DNA from: Candidatus Gastranaerophilales bacterium
GTDB taxonomy: Bacteria > Cyanobacteriota > Vampirovibrionia > Gastranaerophilales > Gastranaerophilaceae
DNA length: 64,000 nt
Direction of reading: 5' to 3'
Assembly: GCA_944322855.1 (NCBI GenBank)
Contig: CALUQG010000006.1
Coordinates: forward strand, 1-64,000
Numbering within the stretch: the first letter of the stretch is position 1; every line of letters starts with the position of its first letter. Both the position numbers and the translations under genes were made by a program. The notes below the pieces were generated by a model, which saw only the letters and a list, made by a program, of their open reading frames with translations, was not told the origin of the DNA and made no database searches. Shown piece by piece: positions 54,558 to 62,942 of this stretch.

Positions 54558-55811
54558 ATGGGTCAAACAATTGCTGAAAAAATAATTTCAAAACACGCAG
54601 GGCACAATGTAAAAGCAGGAGAATTATGCATTGCAAAAGTTGATGTAGCCGCAGTTCAAGACGGAACAGGGCCCTTGATGGTGCAAGAGTTTAAAAAACT
54701 CGGCAAGAAAAAACCTGCAAATCCTGAAAGATGCATATTGTTTATTGACCACGCATCTCCGAGTCCAAGAAAAGAATTATCTAATACTCATCTTGTTTTA
54801 AGAGAATTTGCAAAAGAAACAGGTGCAGTTCTCTCCGAGACAGGATGCGGTGTCTGTCACCAAAGACTCGTTGAATCATATGTAAACCCGGGAGAAATTC
54901 TTGTAGGAGCTGACTCTCACACTTGCACATCCGGAGCACTCGGAGCATTTGCAACAGGCATGGGATCAACCGATGTTGCTGTTGCTATGGCACTTGGAAA
55001 GACATGGCTAAAAGTTCCTCAGACATTCAAAATTGTTGTTGAAGGAGAATTTTCTAAAGGGGTATACGCAAAAGACCTTATTTTGCATCTCATAGGGTTG
55101 ATTGGCGCAGATGGTGCAACATACAGAGCTTTGGAGTTCCATGGTTCTATAATTGAAAATATGTCTATGTCTGACAGGTTTACTCTTGCTAATATGGCTG
55201 TAGAAGCCGGTGCTAAAGCAGGTCTGTTTATGACTGATGAAAAAACTAAAAATTATTTAAAAGAACACGGAAGAGAAGATAAATTTGTTGAAATAAAACC
55301 TGACGAAGATGCTTTTTATGAAAGAGTAATTGAAATTGACGCATCAAAACTTGAACCAACAGTTTCTTGCCCTCATACAGTTGACAATACAAAACCAGCA
55401 AGAGAATTAAAAGACGTAAAAGTCAATCAGGTATTCATAGGTACCTGCACAAACGGACGTATTGAAGACTTGAGAATTGCAGCATCAATATTAAAAGACA
55501 AAACGGTAAATCCTAATGTAAGGCTGATTGTTGTTCCTGCTTCAAAAACAGTATACAAACAGGCAATAGAAGAAGGCATACTATCAATACTTGTTGATGC
55601 AGGAGCCTCAATACTTGCACCGGGCTGCGGCCCTTGTGTTGGTGTACATGCCGGAGTACTCGGAGATGGCGAAGTTTGTCTGGCTACTCAGAACAGAAAC
55701 TTTCAGGGCAGAATGGGTAATACAAAAGGCTTTATATACCTGTGTTCACCTGCAACAGCAGCATACAGTGCAATCACAGGCTACATATCAAATCCTAAAG
55801 ATTTTATTTAG
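54558..55811 (+). CDS. leuC: 3-isopropylmalate dehydratase large subunit family
   Basis: A 417-aa aconitase-superfamily protein of the short archaeal/bacterial LeuC-HacA type. The [4Fe-4S] ligands Cys297 (GTCTNGR), Cys357 and Cys360 (GCGPCVG) are present, as is GADSHTCTSGALG. The LeuC-type enzyme isomerises isopropylmalate in leucine synthesis together with the small subunit LeuD, which is not next to it here. The homologous homoaconitase or a methylsuccinate-type dehydratase are alternatives. It overlaps the convergent binding-protein gene by eight bases. Confidence 0.9.
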   Translation: MGQTIAEKIISKHAGHNVKAGELCIAKVDVAAVQDGTGPLMVQEFKKLGKKKPANPERCILFIDHASPSPRKELSNTHLVLREFAKETGAVLSETGCGVCHQRLVESYVNPGEILVGADSHTCTSGALGAFATGMGSTDVAVAMALGKTWLKVPQTFKIVVEGEFSKGVYAKDLILHLIGLIGADGATYRALEFHGSIIENMSMSDRFTLANMAVEAGAKAGLFMTDEKTKNYLKEHGREDKFVEIKPDEDAFYERVIEIDASKLEPTVSCPHTVDNTKPARELKDVKVNQVFIGTCTNGRIEDLRIAASILKDKTVNPNVRLIVVPASKTVYKQAIEEGILSILVDAGASILAPGCGPCVGVHAGVLGDGEVCLATQNRNFQGRMGNTKGFIYLCSPATAAYSAITGYISNPKDFI

Positions 55812-56610
55812 ACTTTTTGAAATTATTGCTGGCAGCAGGAAGCCACTGGCCTTTCAAATAGTTTAGATAGCCTTTTCTTCTCAATTCTCCGATTGCAGCG
55901 TTAACTTCATATTTAAGCGACTGGGACTCGGGTTCTTTTCTGAATGCAACGGCATAGCCGTCCTGGGAATATCGTTGAGGAAGCATTGTGAACTCCGGAT
56001 GATCCATAATAAACCCTGCAATGATTGAATCATCTGTAGTTAAAGCTTCTGCTTTTCTGTTCAACATTCCGTTAAAGCCTTCCTGATAATTTTTATATCC
56101 CTGTAAAATTGCCTCGGGTGCAAAGTATCTGAGATTTTTTTCACCTGTTGTACCAAGAATGATAATAACCCTTCTTCCATTCAAGTCTCCGACTGTTTTT
56201 ATTGATGTACCTTTTCTAATCATAATTGCCTGACCAGCATAAAAATAAGGAACAGAAAAATCAACAACTTCCTGTCTTTGAGGTGTAACTGTCATAGTGG
56301 CAACCAGCATATCCACATCGCCGGCATAAAGTTTTGAAATACGGTTTGATGCATTCACTTCAACAAAACGAACAAGTTTTTCATTACCCAAAATTCTCTT
56401 TGCAAGAAGGTGTGCAATATCAATGTCGTACCCCTGCAGCTTACCGTTTTCTACATATCCAAAAGGTTTTGAATCATATTTAACTCCTACAACGAGTTCT
56501 CCTCTTTTTTTGATAGAAGTCAGCAAATCAGATTTTTCCTGTTTTTTAGAACAAGCTGTCAGGAAAATCACTGAAAACATCATCAAACCTAATATAAATT
56601 TTTTTAACAT
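55804..56610 (-). CDS. Amino-acid-type ABC binding lipoprotein
   Basis: A 268-aa solute-binding protein (SBP family 3) with a lipobox LTAC near residue 20 and conserved LVVGVKYDSKPFGY, YDIDIAHLLAKRI, and VDFSVPYFYAGQAI. It binds polar amino acids in the periplasm. The permease and ATPase are not adjacent, so it is an orphan or serves a distant transporter. The start at 56610 has GAGG six bases upstream. Confidence 0.93.
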   Translation of the reverse strand: MLKKFILGLMMFSVIFLTACSKKQEKSDLLTSIKKRGELVVGVKYDSKPFGYVENGKLQGYDIDIAHLLAKRILGNEKLVRFVEVNASNRISKLYAGDVDMLVATMTVTPQRQEVVDFSVPYFYAGQAIMIRKGTSIKTVGDLNGRRVIIILGTTGEKNLRYFAPEAILQGYKNYQEGFNGMLNRKAEALTTDDSIIAGFIMDHPEFTMLPQRYSQDGYAVAFRKEPESQSLKYEVNAAIGELRRKGYLNYLKGQWLPAASNNFKKSK

Positions 56611-56628
56611 AAACAACCTCATTACTCT

Positions 56629-57165
56629 TTAAAGAAACAGCCAATTTGCAACAGCAACTGCAGTTACTATTCCGATTATATCAGCTAAAATTCCGGCCAG
56701 CAGTGCATGCCTGAATTTTTTGATACCGACTGCTCCAAAATACACTGCCAACACATAAAACGTTGTCTCAGAACTCCCGACCATAATTGCTGTAAGTTTT
56801 GTTATAAAAGAATCAGGCCCATACTGAGAAGCAATGTCAGAAAACACTCCTAAAACAGCACTGCCAGACAATGAACGAATAATCATCACAGGTAAAACAT
56901 CAGCAGGTACATGGAAAACAGCAAGCACTCCGTCGAATAGATTCTTCGCAATATCAACAGCACCTGACGCTCTTAACATAGAAACAGCAACTATTATAGC
57001 AATCAAATACGGAAAAATATTAACAGAGACTTTTAAGCCGTCTTTAGCACCTTCAACAAAAGTTTCATACACTGGAACTTTTTTTACAATGCCACATAAT
57101 AGTGCCGTAAAAATTACAAAAGGAATTAGCCAGCTTGAAATACAATCAAAAAATGTTTTAATCAT
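56629..57165 (-). CDS. spmB: SpmB-like nucleoside-recognition membrane protein
   Basis: A 178-aa membrane protein with the SpmB-type Gate domain: RSLSGSAVLGVFSDI, GSSETTFYVLAVYFGAVGI and VAVANWLF. It overlaps the spmA stop by eight bases, so the two are co-translated. In Bacillus SpmA/B are needed for spore-core dehydration; homologues in non-sporulating bacteria have an unknown transport role. Confidence 0.9.
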   Translation of the reverse strand: MIKTFFDCISSWLIPFVIFTALLCGIVKKVPVYETFVEGAKDGLKVSVNIFPYLIAIIVAVSMLRASGAVDIAKNLFDGVLAVFHVPADVLPVMIIRSLSGSAVLGVFSDIASQYGPDSFITKLTAIMVGSSETTFYVLAVYFGAVGIKKFRHALLAGILADIIGIVTAVAVANWLFL

Positions 57166-57826
57166 GCTGCTCTCCTTCCTTTTCTAAGTCAGGTTGAGCA
57201 GGAGAAATTTTTTCTAATAACTTTACAATGACAAGAGCAAACAAAAAAGTTACAGATGTAACAAGAAGAGTTGGTAAAACAATTGATGAAGGATTTTTGT
57301 CTCCACATGCAGCCAAAACAGCAATCACAGTAGTAGGCACCAGCTGAAAGCCTGCTGTATTCATAGCAAGAAGTGTACACATATCATTGGAGGCCGATTT
57401 TTTGTCACGGTTCAATTTCTGCAGTTCTTCCATTGCCCTTATTCCGATAGGAGTAGCAGCATTAGCCAGTCCAAAAGCATTTGCGCTGAAGTTCATCGCA
57501 ATATCCCCGATTGCACGATTGTTTTCAGGAACATCAGGAAACAACTTTCTTGCAACCGGTGTTATAATTTTTGCCACAAAAGATACCATTCCGGACTTTT
57601 CTGCTATTTTCATTATACCGAGCCAAAATGCCATTATTCCTGCAAGGTACAAGCAAATTTCAACAGACTGCTTTGCGCCTGTCCAGATTGAATTCACCAT
57701 CGCATCAACTTTACCGGTGTACAAAGCTGAAATTATAGATATTATAATTATAAAAAACCAGATATAATTCATATTTTTATAATGCCAAAAGTGCTTTTCT
57801 TTGGCAAATTGTTTGCACTTATTCAT
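57158..57826 (-). CDS. spmA: SpmA-like nucleoside-recognition membrane protein
   Basis: A 222-aa membrane protein; NYIWFFIIIISIISALYTGK at the start of the usual domain, then PVARKLFPDVPENNRAIGDI and NFSANAFGLANAATPIGIRAME, typical of SpmA. The start may be ATG 57826 (GGA nearby) or ATG 57772, where the family usually begins. It forms a pair with spmB. Confidence 0.88.
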   Translation of the reverse strand: MNKCKQFAKEKHFWHYKNMNYIWFFIIIISIISALYTGKVDAMVNSIWTGAKQSVEICLYLAGIMAFWLGIMKIAEKSGMVSFVAKIITPVARKLFPDVPENNRAIGDIAMNFSANAFGLANAATPIGIRAMEELQKLNRDKKSASNDMCTLLAMNTAGFQLVPTTVIAVLAACGDKNPSSIVLPTLLVTSVTFLFALVIVKLLEKISPAQPDLEKEGEQHD

Positions 57827-57863
57827 ATAATTCCAAAATTCAAACTAAACAAAAACTCCACTT

Positions 57864-57885
57864 TTTGCATGATGCAGCATGCAAA
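57864..57885. promoter_or_regulatory. Inverted repeat between divergent genes
   Basis: TTTGCATG (57864-57871) and CATGCAAA (57878-57885) form a perfect 8-bp inverted repeat with a six-base spacer. It lies between spmA and the EF-hand gene. It could be an operator or an RNA hairpin. Confidence 0.35.
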
Positions 57886-57944
57886 GTTTTTCTTCATGAT
57901 AAGCATGTTGAATTTATAAACTAAGTTGGGAGAGGTTAGATAAA

Positions 57945-58430
57945 ATGGTTAGTTCTATAGGTTCATATGCCGCAGATATAATGCAGCAATATACCAATTT
58001 TTCAACAGGTACTGATGCACTAAAAACTGCTCAATCGCCAAGTTTTGATGAACTTATTGGTAACGGTACGGTTACATCATCAGATGAATCATCAACAGCA
58101 AATTCATCAACCGGTATAACTTCAATGGGCGGATCTTCTTCCTCTGAAGAATCATCCTCATCAAGCAATAGCGAGATGGATTTAAACAATGACGGAGTAG
58201 TCACAATTGATGAAATAATGCAATACACTGCAATGAAAATGGCAGAACAAATGCAAGACCAGCTTGCATCTGATGAAGGCGCAGATCAAATGGGGCAGCA
58301 AAATGAGTCATCTCAGCAAAAATCAGACATGAATGATTTTAAAACTCAAATGGCAGCAAAAGCCTACCAGGCAGGGCAGGGCTTATTGACAGCTTCCATT
58401 GCATCTGTAACACAAAGTTTTGTCCTTTGA
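57945..58430 (+). CDS. Serine-rich EF-hand protein of unknown function
   Basis: A 161-aa protein with a Ser/Thr-rich linker (residues about 48-75) followed by a canonical EF-hand calcium loop DLNNDGVVTIDE near 79-90, then a Gln/Met-rich helical part and a hydrophobic end (QSFVL). GGGAGAGG lies before the start. No signal peptide. Bacterial EF-hand proteins with one loop are rare and of mostly unknown role. Confidence 0.8.
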   Translation: MVSSIGSYAADIMQQYTNFSTGTDALKTAQSPSFDELIGNGTVTSSDESSTANSSTGITSMGGSSSSEESSSSSNSEMDLNNDGVVTIDEIMQYTAMKMAEQMQDQLASDEGADQMGQQNESSQQKSDMNDFKTQMAAKAYQAGQGLLTASIASVTQSFVL

Positions 58431-58503
58431 AAAATTAAACAGGCTACAGACTTGGATTGAAGAGGCTAAACAGGGTTGATAAATTCAAAAAACGAGCAAA
58501 AAA

Positions 58504-58533
58504 AAAAGACCTTTCGGTCTTAAATATTTTTTT
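58504..58533 (+). terminator. Terminator after the EF-hand gene
   Basis: AAGACC (58506-58511) with GGTCTT (58516-58521), loop TTTC, followed by AAAT and a T-run. A-run on the left as well. Confidence 0.6.
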
Positions 58534-58648
58534 GTTCCTCGTGTGTGGTAGATTTTCTCGTCTCTAATTTATTCCTCGTATATATATAAAGTATAGATAG
58601 AGAAAATAATTGACATATACAAAAGGAAACATTAAGAAATGTAAACAA

Positions 58649-58948
58649 TTATTCTATTTCTTCACCGATATCCTCGAGAGAATCAATATAATCAACGACT
58701 TTGTTAAATTCATCATCATCTTCAATCATTTCAAATACATATTCTTCACCTTCTTTTGTTAATCGCATTAAGACGACTTCTTTTTCTTCATCGGAGTCGT
58801 CATTTTCATCTTCTTTCGGCAGAAGAAGTCCGTATTCTTTTCCGTCCATTTCAATTATATCGATTAATTCGAAATTTATGATGTTTCCGTCTTCATCAAT
58901 AGTTTCTATCAACTGTTCTTCAATTTCATCATGTTCGTGTTTTGACAT
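58649..58948 (-). CDS. DUF1292 family protein
   Basis: A 99-aa acidic protein with the DUF1292/YrzB pattern: IETIDEDGNIINFELIDIIEMDGKEYGLLLP (quoted in part) and VVLMRLTKEGEEYVFEMI. The function is not known. It follows ruvX by 19 bases and is the last gene of the unit, the same neighbours as in Firmicutes (yrrK-yrzB). Confidence 0.93.
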   Translation of the reverse strand: MSKHEHDEIEEQLIETIDEDGNIINFELIDIIEMDGKEYGLLLPKEDENDDSDEEKEVVLMRLTKEGEEYVFEMIEDDDEFNKVVDYIDSLEDIGEEIE

Positions 58949-58967
58949 ATTGTTTTCCTTTTCTTTA

Positions 58968-59384
58968 TTATTTTGTTCTGTCTAAATATTGCTGCAAGAT
59001 TATACAAGCACTTTTAAGATCGACCAGACCTTTATTTTTTGTGTATTTTTTTCCCTGCTGCGCAAGAATGTTTTCCGCCTGTCTGCTGGATAATCTTTCA
59101 TCCTCAAAAATGAATTCAATATCAGGTAATTTCTTTTTTAGCATATTTGAAAATTCAATGCAATCCTTAGCCTGAGGGCCAATAGAGCCATTCATATTTT
59201 TGGGCAGTCCTATGACTATTTTCCGAACGGAATTTTCAGTACAAAGCTCAACAATTTTCCCCGTTGCCGTAATCTCGGGTTCTCTTGAAATTGTTTCACA
59301 AGGCTGCGCTGTCAGCAGCAAAAAATCACTGAGCGCTATCCCTATTCTTTTTGTTCCTACATCAAGTCCCATTACTTTATACAT
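58968..59384 (-). CDS. ruvX: RuvX/YqgF RNase-H-like protein
   Basis: A 138-aa YqgF domain protein with GLDVGTKRIGIALSD, KIVIGLPKNMNGSIG and FEDERLSSRQAE, the family signature. It is described as a 5'-end processing nuclease of pre-16S rRNA or a resolvase. It starts one base after the stop of the upstream 547-aa gene. Confidence 0.96.
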   Translation of the reverse strand: MYKVMGLDVGTKRIGIALSDFLLLTAQPCETISREPEITATGKIVELCTENSVRKIVIGLPKNMNGSIGPQAKDCIEFSNMLKKKLPDIEFIFEDERLSSRQAENILAQQGKKYTKNKGLVDLKSACIILQQYLDRTK

Positions 59385-59385
59385 A

Positions 59386-61029
59386 TCAAATCCAATTTGC
59401 TTCTATTGTTTTTATACACCCGTCTATATATTTTATATCAATTTCGCCGAGTTCTTTGCTTGATTTTCTGGCAAATATAGATGTAGCATTTTTCAGACTT
59501 GTATATTTATCTTTTCTGGCAAGAAAATATTGATATACACTTTTCTTTATATACAAATCAAGAAACTTATTTTTCTCATCAGAGTTATCAATTAGAGAGA
59601 ACAAAACCCCGGCATCAATTTTTTCTTCATCTGCTTTGGCAAGAAATGCACAAAGCAACAGCCTGTTATTCAACAAAGAAAGCTCTGTTTGAGAAAATAT
59701 TTCATTTTTGTTTTTCTCTATTTCCTGCTCAATTGTATTGATATCGGAGATTTTATTATTTTCAAAATTATCAACCATCTTTGTGAACGCATCATTGTCG
59801 CCGGCTTCAAAAAACCACTTGTCAAAATATCCCTGACGGGCAGTTTCTTTTATCAAAAAATCATTAAGCTGAATTTTCTCAAGACCTGATCTCAGGTCTA
59901 TATGTTCAGAAGCTATATCATTCATAATAGTTTTCCAGGCGATATATTCATAAGAAACTTCTTCATATTTAAGTCTTGTAATTTTTTCCGCATTTTCCAT
60001 CAGATATTTGCAGAAAGACGGCTGAGCCTCGATAACCTTGTTATTTTGATAAAATTTGTTTACTATTCTTTCAAATTCACCGTCAGATATTTCATTAAAG
60101 CCGAAGCAATCAATTATTCCGTCAACATCATTCAACACCAGTGCAAACATTTGTATAAAATCATTTTCAGTTTTCCTTGAAAATATCAACCCGACATTTC
60201 CATGTCCGTCAGGATAATTAACAAAACATTTATAAACTGGAGAGTGGCTCAATATCTTGCGATAATATTCTTCCGTAATATCAGTTTTTATACCGGATAA
60301 CTTCAAAAGACTCAAACTTTTCTGGACAGATGCTTTTACATTCAAATCTTCAATATTTTCACTAAGCCACATCAAAACAGGATAAGCGAGATTTGATTTG
60401 CTTTCTCCGATTGCCTTAATAGCACTTTGAGCCAATGTACTATAAGGATTTGACATAATAACAGGAATGAGAATATTTGTAAGATTGTCCCCGTCATAGT
60501 CTTCTGTCAAAGAATCAATAAGCATTTCCTGTTCTTTTGCAGGCAATGCAGATAAAAAATCCAAAAAATCAATTTGAGCTTCTGGATTGATTTTTGCATT
60601 TTCGAGCAGTCTTGTTGTATCTGCATCAATAATGTCATCCGGATTTTCAAAATAATTTATATACTGCTCATAGTTTACGTGTTTGCCAAGCTCACGCAAA
60701 AAATTGACTATTTTGGCTTTAAGATTGTCATTTATCTTGGGATTAGCAAGATCCTCAAAAAGAGATTTTTCTATTTTCTCCTGATCAACAAGATACCTTA
60801 GAATAAATGTAATTGTATAATCTTTTGCATCTGAATTTTCTTTTAAAAATTCCTTTTTTAAAATTTCAAGAATAGCTTCTTTATCCTGAATTTTAGAAAG
60901 GTCTGCCATTTCTTGGTTAATAAATTCAGAATTTTGCGAATTATTCTGCAAATTCACTACTGCTGAAAGTAGTCTGGCTCTTATCTGAAGCTTATTATTA
61001 TAAGGATTATCGTTTATATTTTCAGTCAT
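59386..61029 (-). CDS. Repeat-rich helical protein of unknown function
   Basis: A 547-aa soluble protein, no signal peptide. The first half has helical HEAT-like repeats (LVDQEKIEKSLFEDLANPKI; PVLMWLSENIEDLN; ISFSMNPYSTLAQSAIK-like regions), the second half is all-alpha and not recognised. I choose ATG 61029 with GGAG upstream. It lies between a ClpX-type zinc-finger protein and ruvX in one operon. Confidence 0.72.
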   Translation of the reverse strand: MTENINDNPYNNKLQIRARLLSAVVNLQNNSQNSEFINQEMADLSKIQDKEAILEILKKEFLKENSDAKDYTITFILRYLVDQEKIEKSLFEDLANPKINDNLKAKIVNFLRELGKHVNYEQYINYFENPDDIIDADTTRLLENAKINPEAQIDFLDFLSALPAKEQEMLIDSLTEDYDGDNLTNILIPVIMSNPYSTLAQSAIKAIGESKSNLAYPVLMWLSENIEDLNVKASVQKSLSLLKLSGIKTDITEEYYRKILSHSPVYKCFVNYPDGHGNVGLIFSRKTENDFIQMFALVLNDVDGIIDCFGFNEISDGEFERIVNKFYQNNKVIEAQPSFCKYLMENAEKITRLKYEEVSYEYIAWKTIMNDIASEHIDLRSGLEKIQLNDFLIKETARQGYFDKWFFEAGDNDAFTKMVDNFENNKISDINTIEQEIEKNKNEIFSQTELSLLNNRLLLCAFLAKADEEKIDAGVLFSLIDNSDEKNKFLDLYIKKSVYQYFLARKDKYTSLKNATSIFARKSSKELGEIDIKYIDGCIKTIEANWI

Positions 61030-61045
61030 TAAATTTCTCCGGCAG

Positions 61046-61321
61046 CTATTCTGCTTTTGACCAGAAAGCATCAAGAATTTTTTGAGCTTCTCCGGATGGC
61101 ATTCTATCTTCCAAAATCAAATACTGAACCGCAATCATAGCACATTCTGAACATATATTAACACCGGGGCCTTTTACCATCTTTATTACCTGGGTATTGG
61201 GTCTGCCGCAGAAACTGCAGTATACAGGTTCAAAATTTTTATTATCATCTGTTTCACGCTGGTTTTGTTCTGCATCGTGTTTTGCTCTGGATAGTGAAAC
61301 AACTTTTTCATCGTTAGACAT
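61046..61321 (-). CDS. Stand-alone ClpX-type zinc-finger protein
   Basis: A 91-aa protein with CSFCGRPNTQVIKMVKGPGVNICSEC (quoted in parts: CSFCGRPN, GPGVNICSEC), the zf-C4_ClpX domain, without the AAA+ part of ClpX. In ClpX this domain dimerises and docks substrates or adaptors. It could be an adaptor, or a competitor, for a Clp system. It is the first gene of the ruvX unit. Confidence 0.85.
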   Translation of the reverse strand: MSNDEKVVSLSRAKHDAEQNQRETDDNKNFEPVYCSFCGRPNTQVIKMVKGPGVNICSECAMIAVQYLILEDRMPSGEAQKILDAFWSKAE

Positions 61322-61409
61322 TTTTTATTATTCCTTTTATCTACTTCGTTTATTGTATCTTATTTTGTATATGTTGCCAATTATTTTTATTTTATTTATT
61401 ATATTAAAA

Positions 61410-61440
61410 TTGAAGTTAGAATTAGTATGTATTGTAAAAT
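61410..61440 (+). promoter_or_regulatory. Promoter close to a leaderless start
   Basis: TTGAAG (61410-61415) and TAAAAT (61435-61440) lie 19 bases apart. RNA would start about 61447, two or three bases before ATG 61450. Confidence 0.4.
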
Positions 61441-61449
61441 TTATATCAT

Positions 61450-62094
61450 ATGAAAAAAGTAATATTACTAATAACAATACTTTTTGTCTCTGTAATAAGT
61501 ACTGCTTGTATAAATAATTTGGCGGTTCAAGAGTTAAACAATAAAGCTAAAGAATATATGGCAAACGGAGAAACCGAAAAAGCAATTTGCCGTCTTCGCT
61601 CCAGTATTGACCTTGATGCAAGCATTTTTGAAACCCACTACAATCTTGGTGTGGCACTAATTGAAGCAAAAGAGTACAAAGAAGCTCAAACAGCATTGCT
61701 TGAAGCAATTAAATTGAAGCCTGATTTTGCTGATTCATATTATTCACTTGCTGTTTCTTATGAAGGTGAAGCTGACCAAATTATAAACAACACATCAAAA
61801 GAACAAGAACAAGAAGATATTACTCAAGATACACAAAACAGTGAAGATGCTTCTGAACCAGAAAAGAAAAATCTTACCGAAACCGATAAAACCAAAATCG
61901 TTGAACTATACAATCATGCTATAGAAAATTACAATAAATATCTTGTAAAACAACCTGAAGCACAGGATAAAGAAAAGATTGAAGAACAGATAAACTATTT
62001 GAATAAACAAATAAAGAATTATAATACAACAAGAAACACAAATCTTGATACCGGCAATATCGAGTCTGTATCACAAACTCAGGATAAAGAATAA
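61450..62094 (+). CDS. TPR lipoprotein
   Basis: A 214-aa lipoprotein: lipobox STAC near residue 20, then two TPR units (THYNLGVALIEAKEYKEAQ; SYYSLAVSYEGEADQI), an acidic Gln/Glu-rich linker and a helical end. No ribosome binding site stands before ATG 61450 and a -10 box is only nine bases upstream, so the mRNA may be leaderless. lgt, whose product lipidates such proteins, follows with a one-base overlap. Confidence 0.87.
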   Translation: MKKVILLITILFVSVISTACINNLAVQELNNKAKEYMANGETEKAICRLRSSIDLDASIFETHYNLGVALIEAKEYKEAQTALLEAIKLKPDFADSYYSLAVSYEGEADQIINNTSKEQEQEDITQDTQNSEDASEPEKKNLTETDKTKIVELYNHAIENYNKYLVKQPEAQDKEKIEEQINYLNKQIKNYNTTRNTNLDTGNIESVSQTQDKE

Positions 62095-62900
62095 TGTTGT
62101 CGCCGACATCGTCAGTTATGTTTGAAATTGCAGGTTTTCCTGTTCATTATTACGGTGTAATTTTATTTTTTGCTATCATTGCAGCATTGTTTGTTATTCG
62201 ATATGTTATAAAGAAATACTATCGTGACGTAGATACAGAAAAACTTTTAGACATATTGCCAATAATTATAATATGTTCAATAATCGGCGCACGGGTATAT
62301 TATGTATTGATGGATTTTCCTTACTACTCAAAGCATCTTAATGAAATAATTGCTGTTTGGAACGGAGGAATGTCTATTCATGGAGGATTAATCGGAGGAA
62401 TTTTGTCAGGAATTATTCTGGCAAAAATTAACAAAATAGATTTTTTTAAATACGCTGATGTATTTTCATACGGCATTGTTATTGGTCAGGCAATAGGCAG
62501 ATTTGGCAATTATTTTAACTGTGAAGCTTTTGGAAAACCTTGTTCCATACCTTTTTTTAAATTATACATCCCTCCGCAGCACAGGCCATTTGGATACGAA
62601 AATTTCTCATACTTTCATCCTGCTTTTTTGTATGAAGCATTATGGGATGTTGTTGTATTTCTAGTTCTAATTTTATTTATAAGAAAATTTGCTGCTAAAA
62701 AAAATTTGAAAAGCGGTACTATATTTTTTTCATATTTGATTTTGTATTCTTCTGGCAGAATTGTTATAGAATGGTGCAGAATTGACAGTGTGTTATCAAT
62801 ATTTGGGATAGCAGTAGCACAATTTGTCAGTGCTTTGATAATAGTTTTGAGCATTGTATTTCTTATCTACCTGAACAAAAAGAAAAGACAAGATGTTTAA
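62094..62900 (+). CDS. lgt: Prolipoprotein diacylglyceryl transferase
   Basis: A 268-aa membrane enzyme that adds diacylglycerol to the lipobox cysteine. It has seven hydrophobic helices and the signature GQAIGRFGNYFNCEAFG, plus HGGLIGGILSG near 95. Overlap TAATG with the TPR lipoprotein links the two genes. Confidence 0.97.
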   Translation: MLSPTSSVMFEIAGFPVHYYGVILFFAIIAALFVIRYVIKKYYRDVDTEKLLDILPIIIICSIIGARVYYVLMDFPYYSKHLNEIIAVWNGGMSIHGGLIGGILSGIILAKINKIDFFKYADVFSYGIVIGQAIGRFGNYFNCEAFGKPCSIPFFKLYIPPQHRPFGYENFSYFHPAFLYEALWDVVVFLVLILFIRKFAAKKNLKSGTIFFSYLILYSSGRIVIEWCRIDSVLSIFGIAVAQFVSALIIVLSIVFLIYLNKKKRQDV

Positions 62901-62910
62901 TCTTGTCTTT
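62884..62910. terminator. Terminator overlapping the lgt stop
   Basis: AAAGACAAGAT (62884-62894) pairs with ATCTTGTCTTT (62900-62910), loop GTTTA. The lgt stop TAA lies at the loop/right arm boundary. It sits between two converging genes. Confidence 0.85.
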
Positions 62911-62942
62911 TGTATTCGTAATAGATGTTGTATTGTTTTTTA

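Noticed and set aside
56629-57826. Spore formation
   Set aside because: SpmA/SpmB alone are not evidence; envelope genes indicate a diderm and no sporulation gene is present.
58610-58632. Perfect TTGACA on the plus strand
   Set aside because: No -10 at proper distance and the strand downstream is antisense to the DUF1292 gene.
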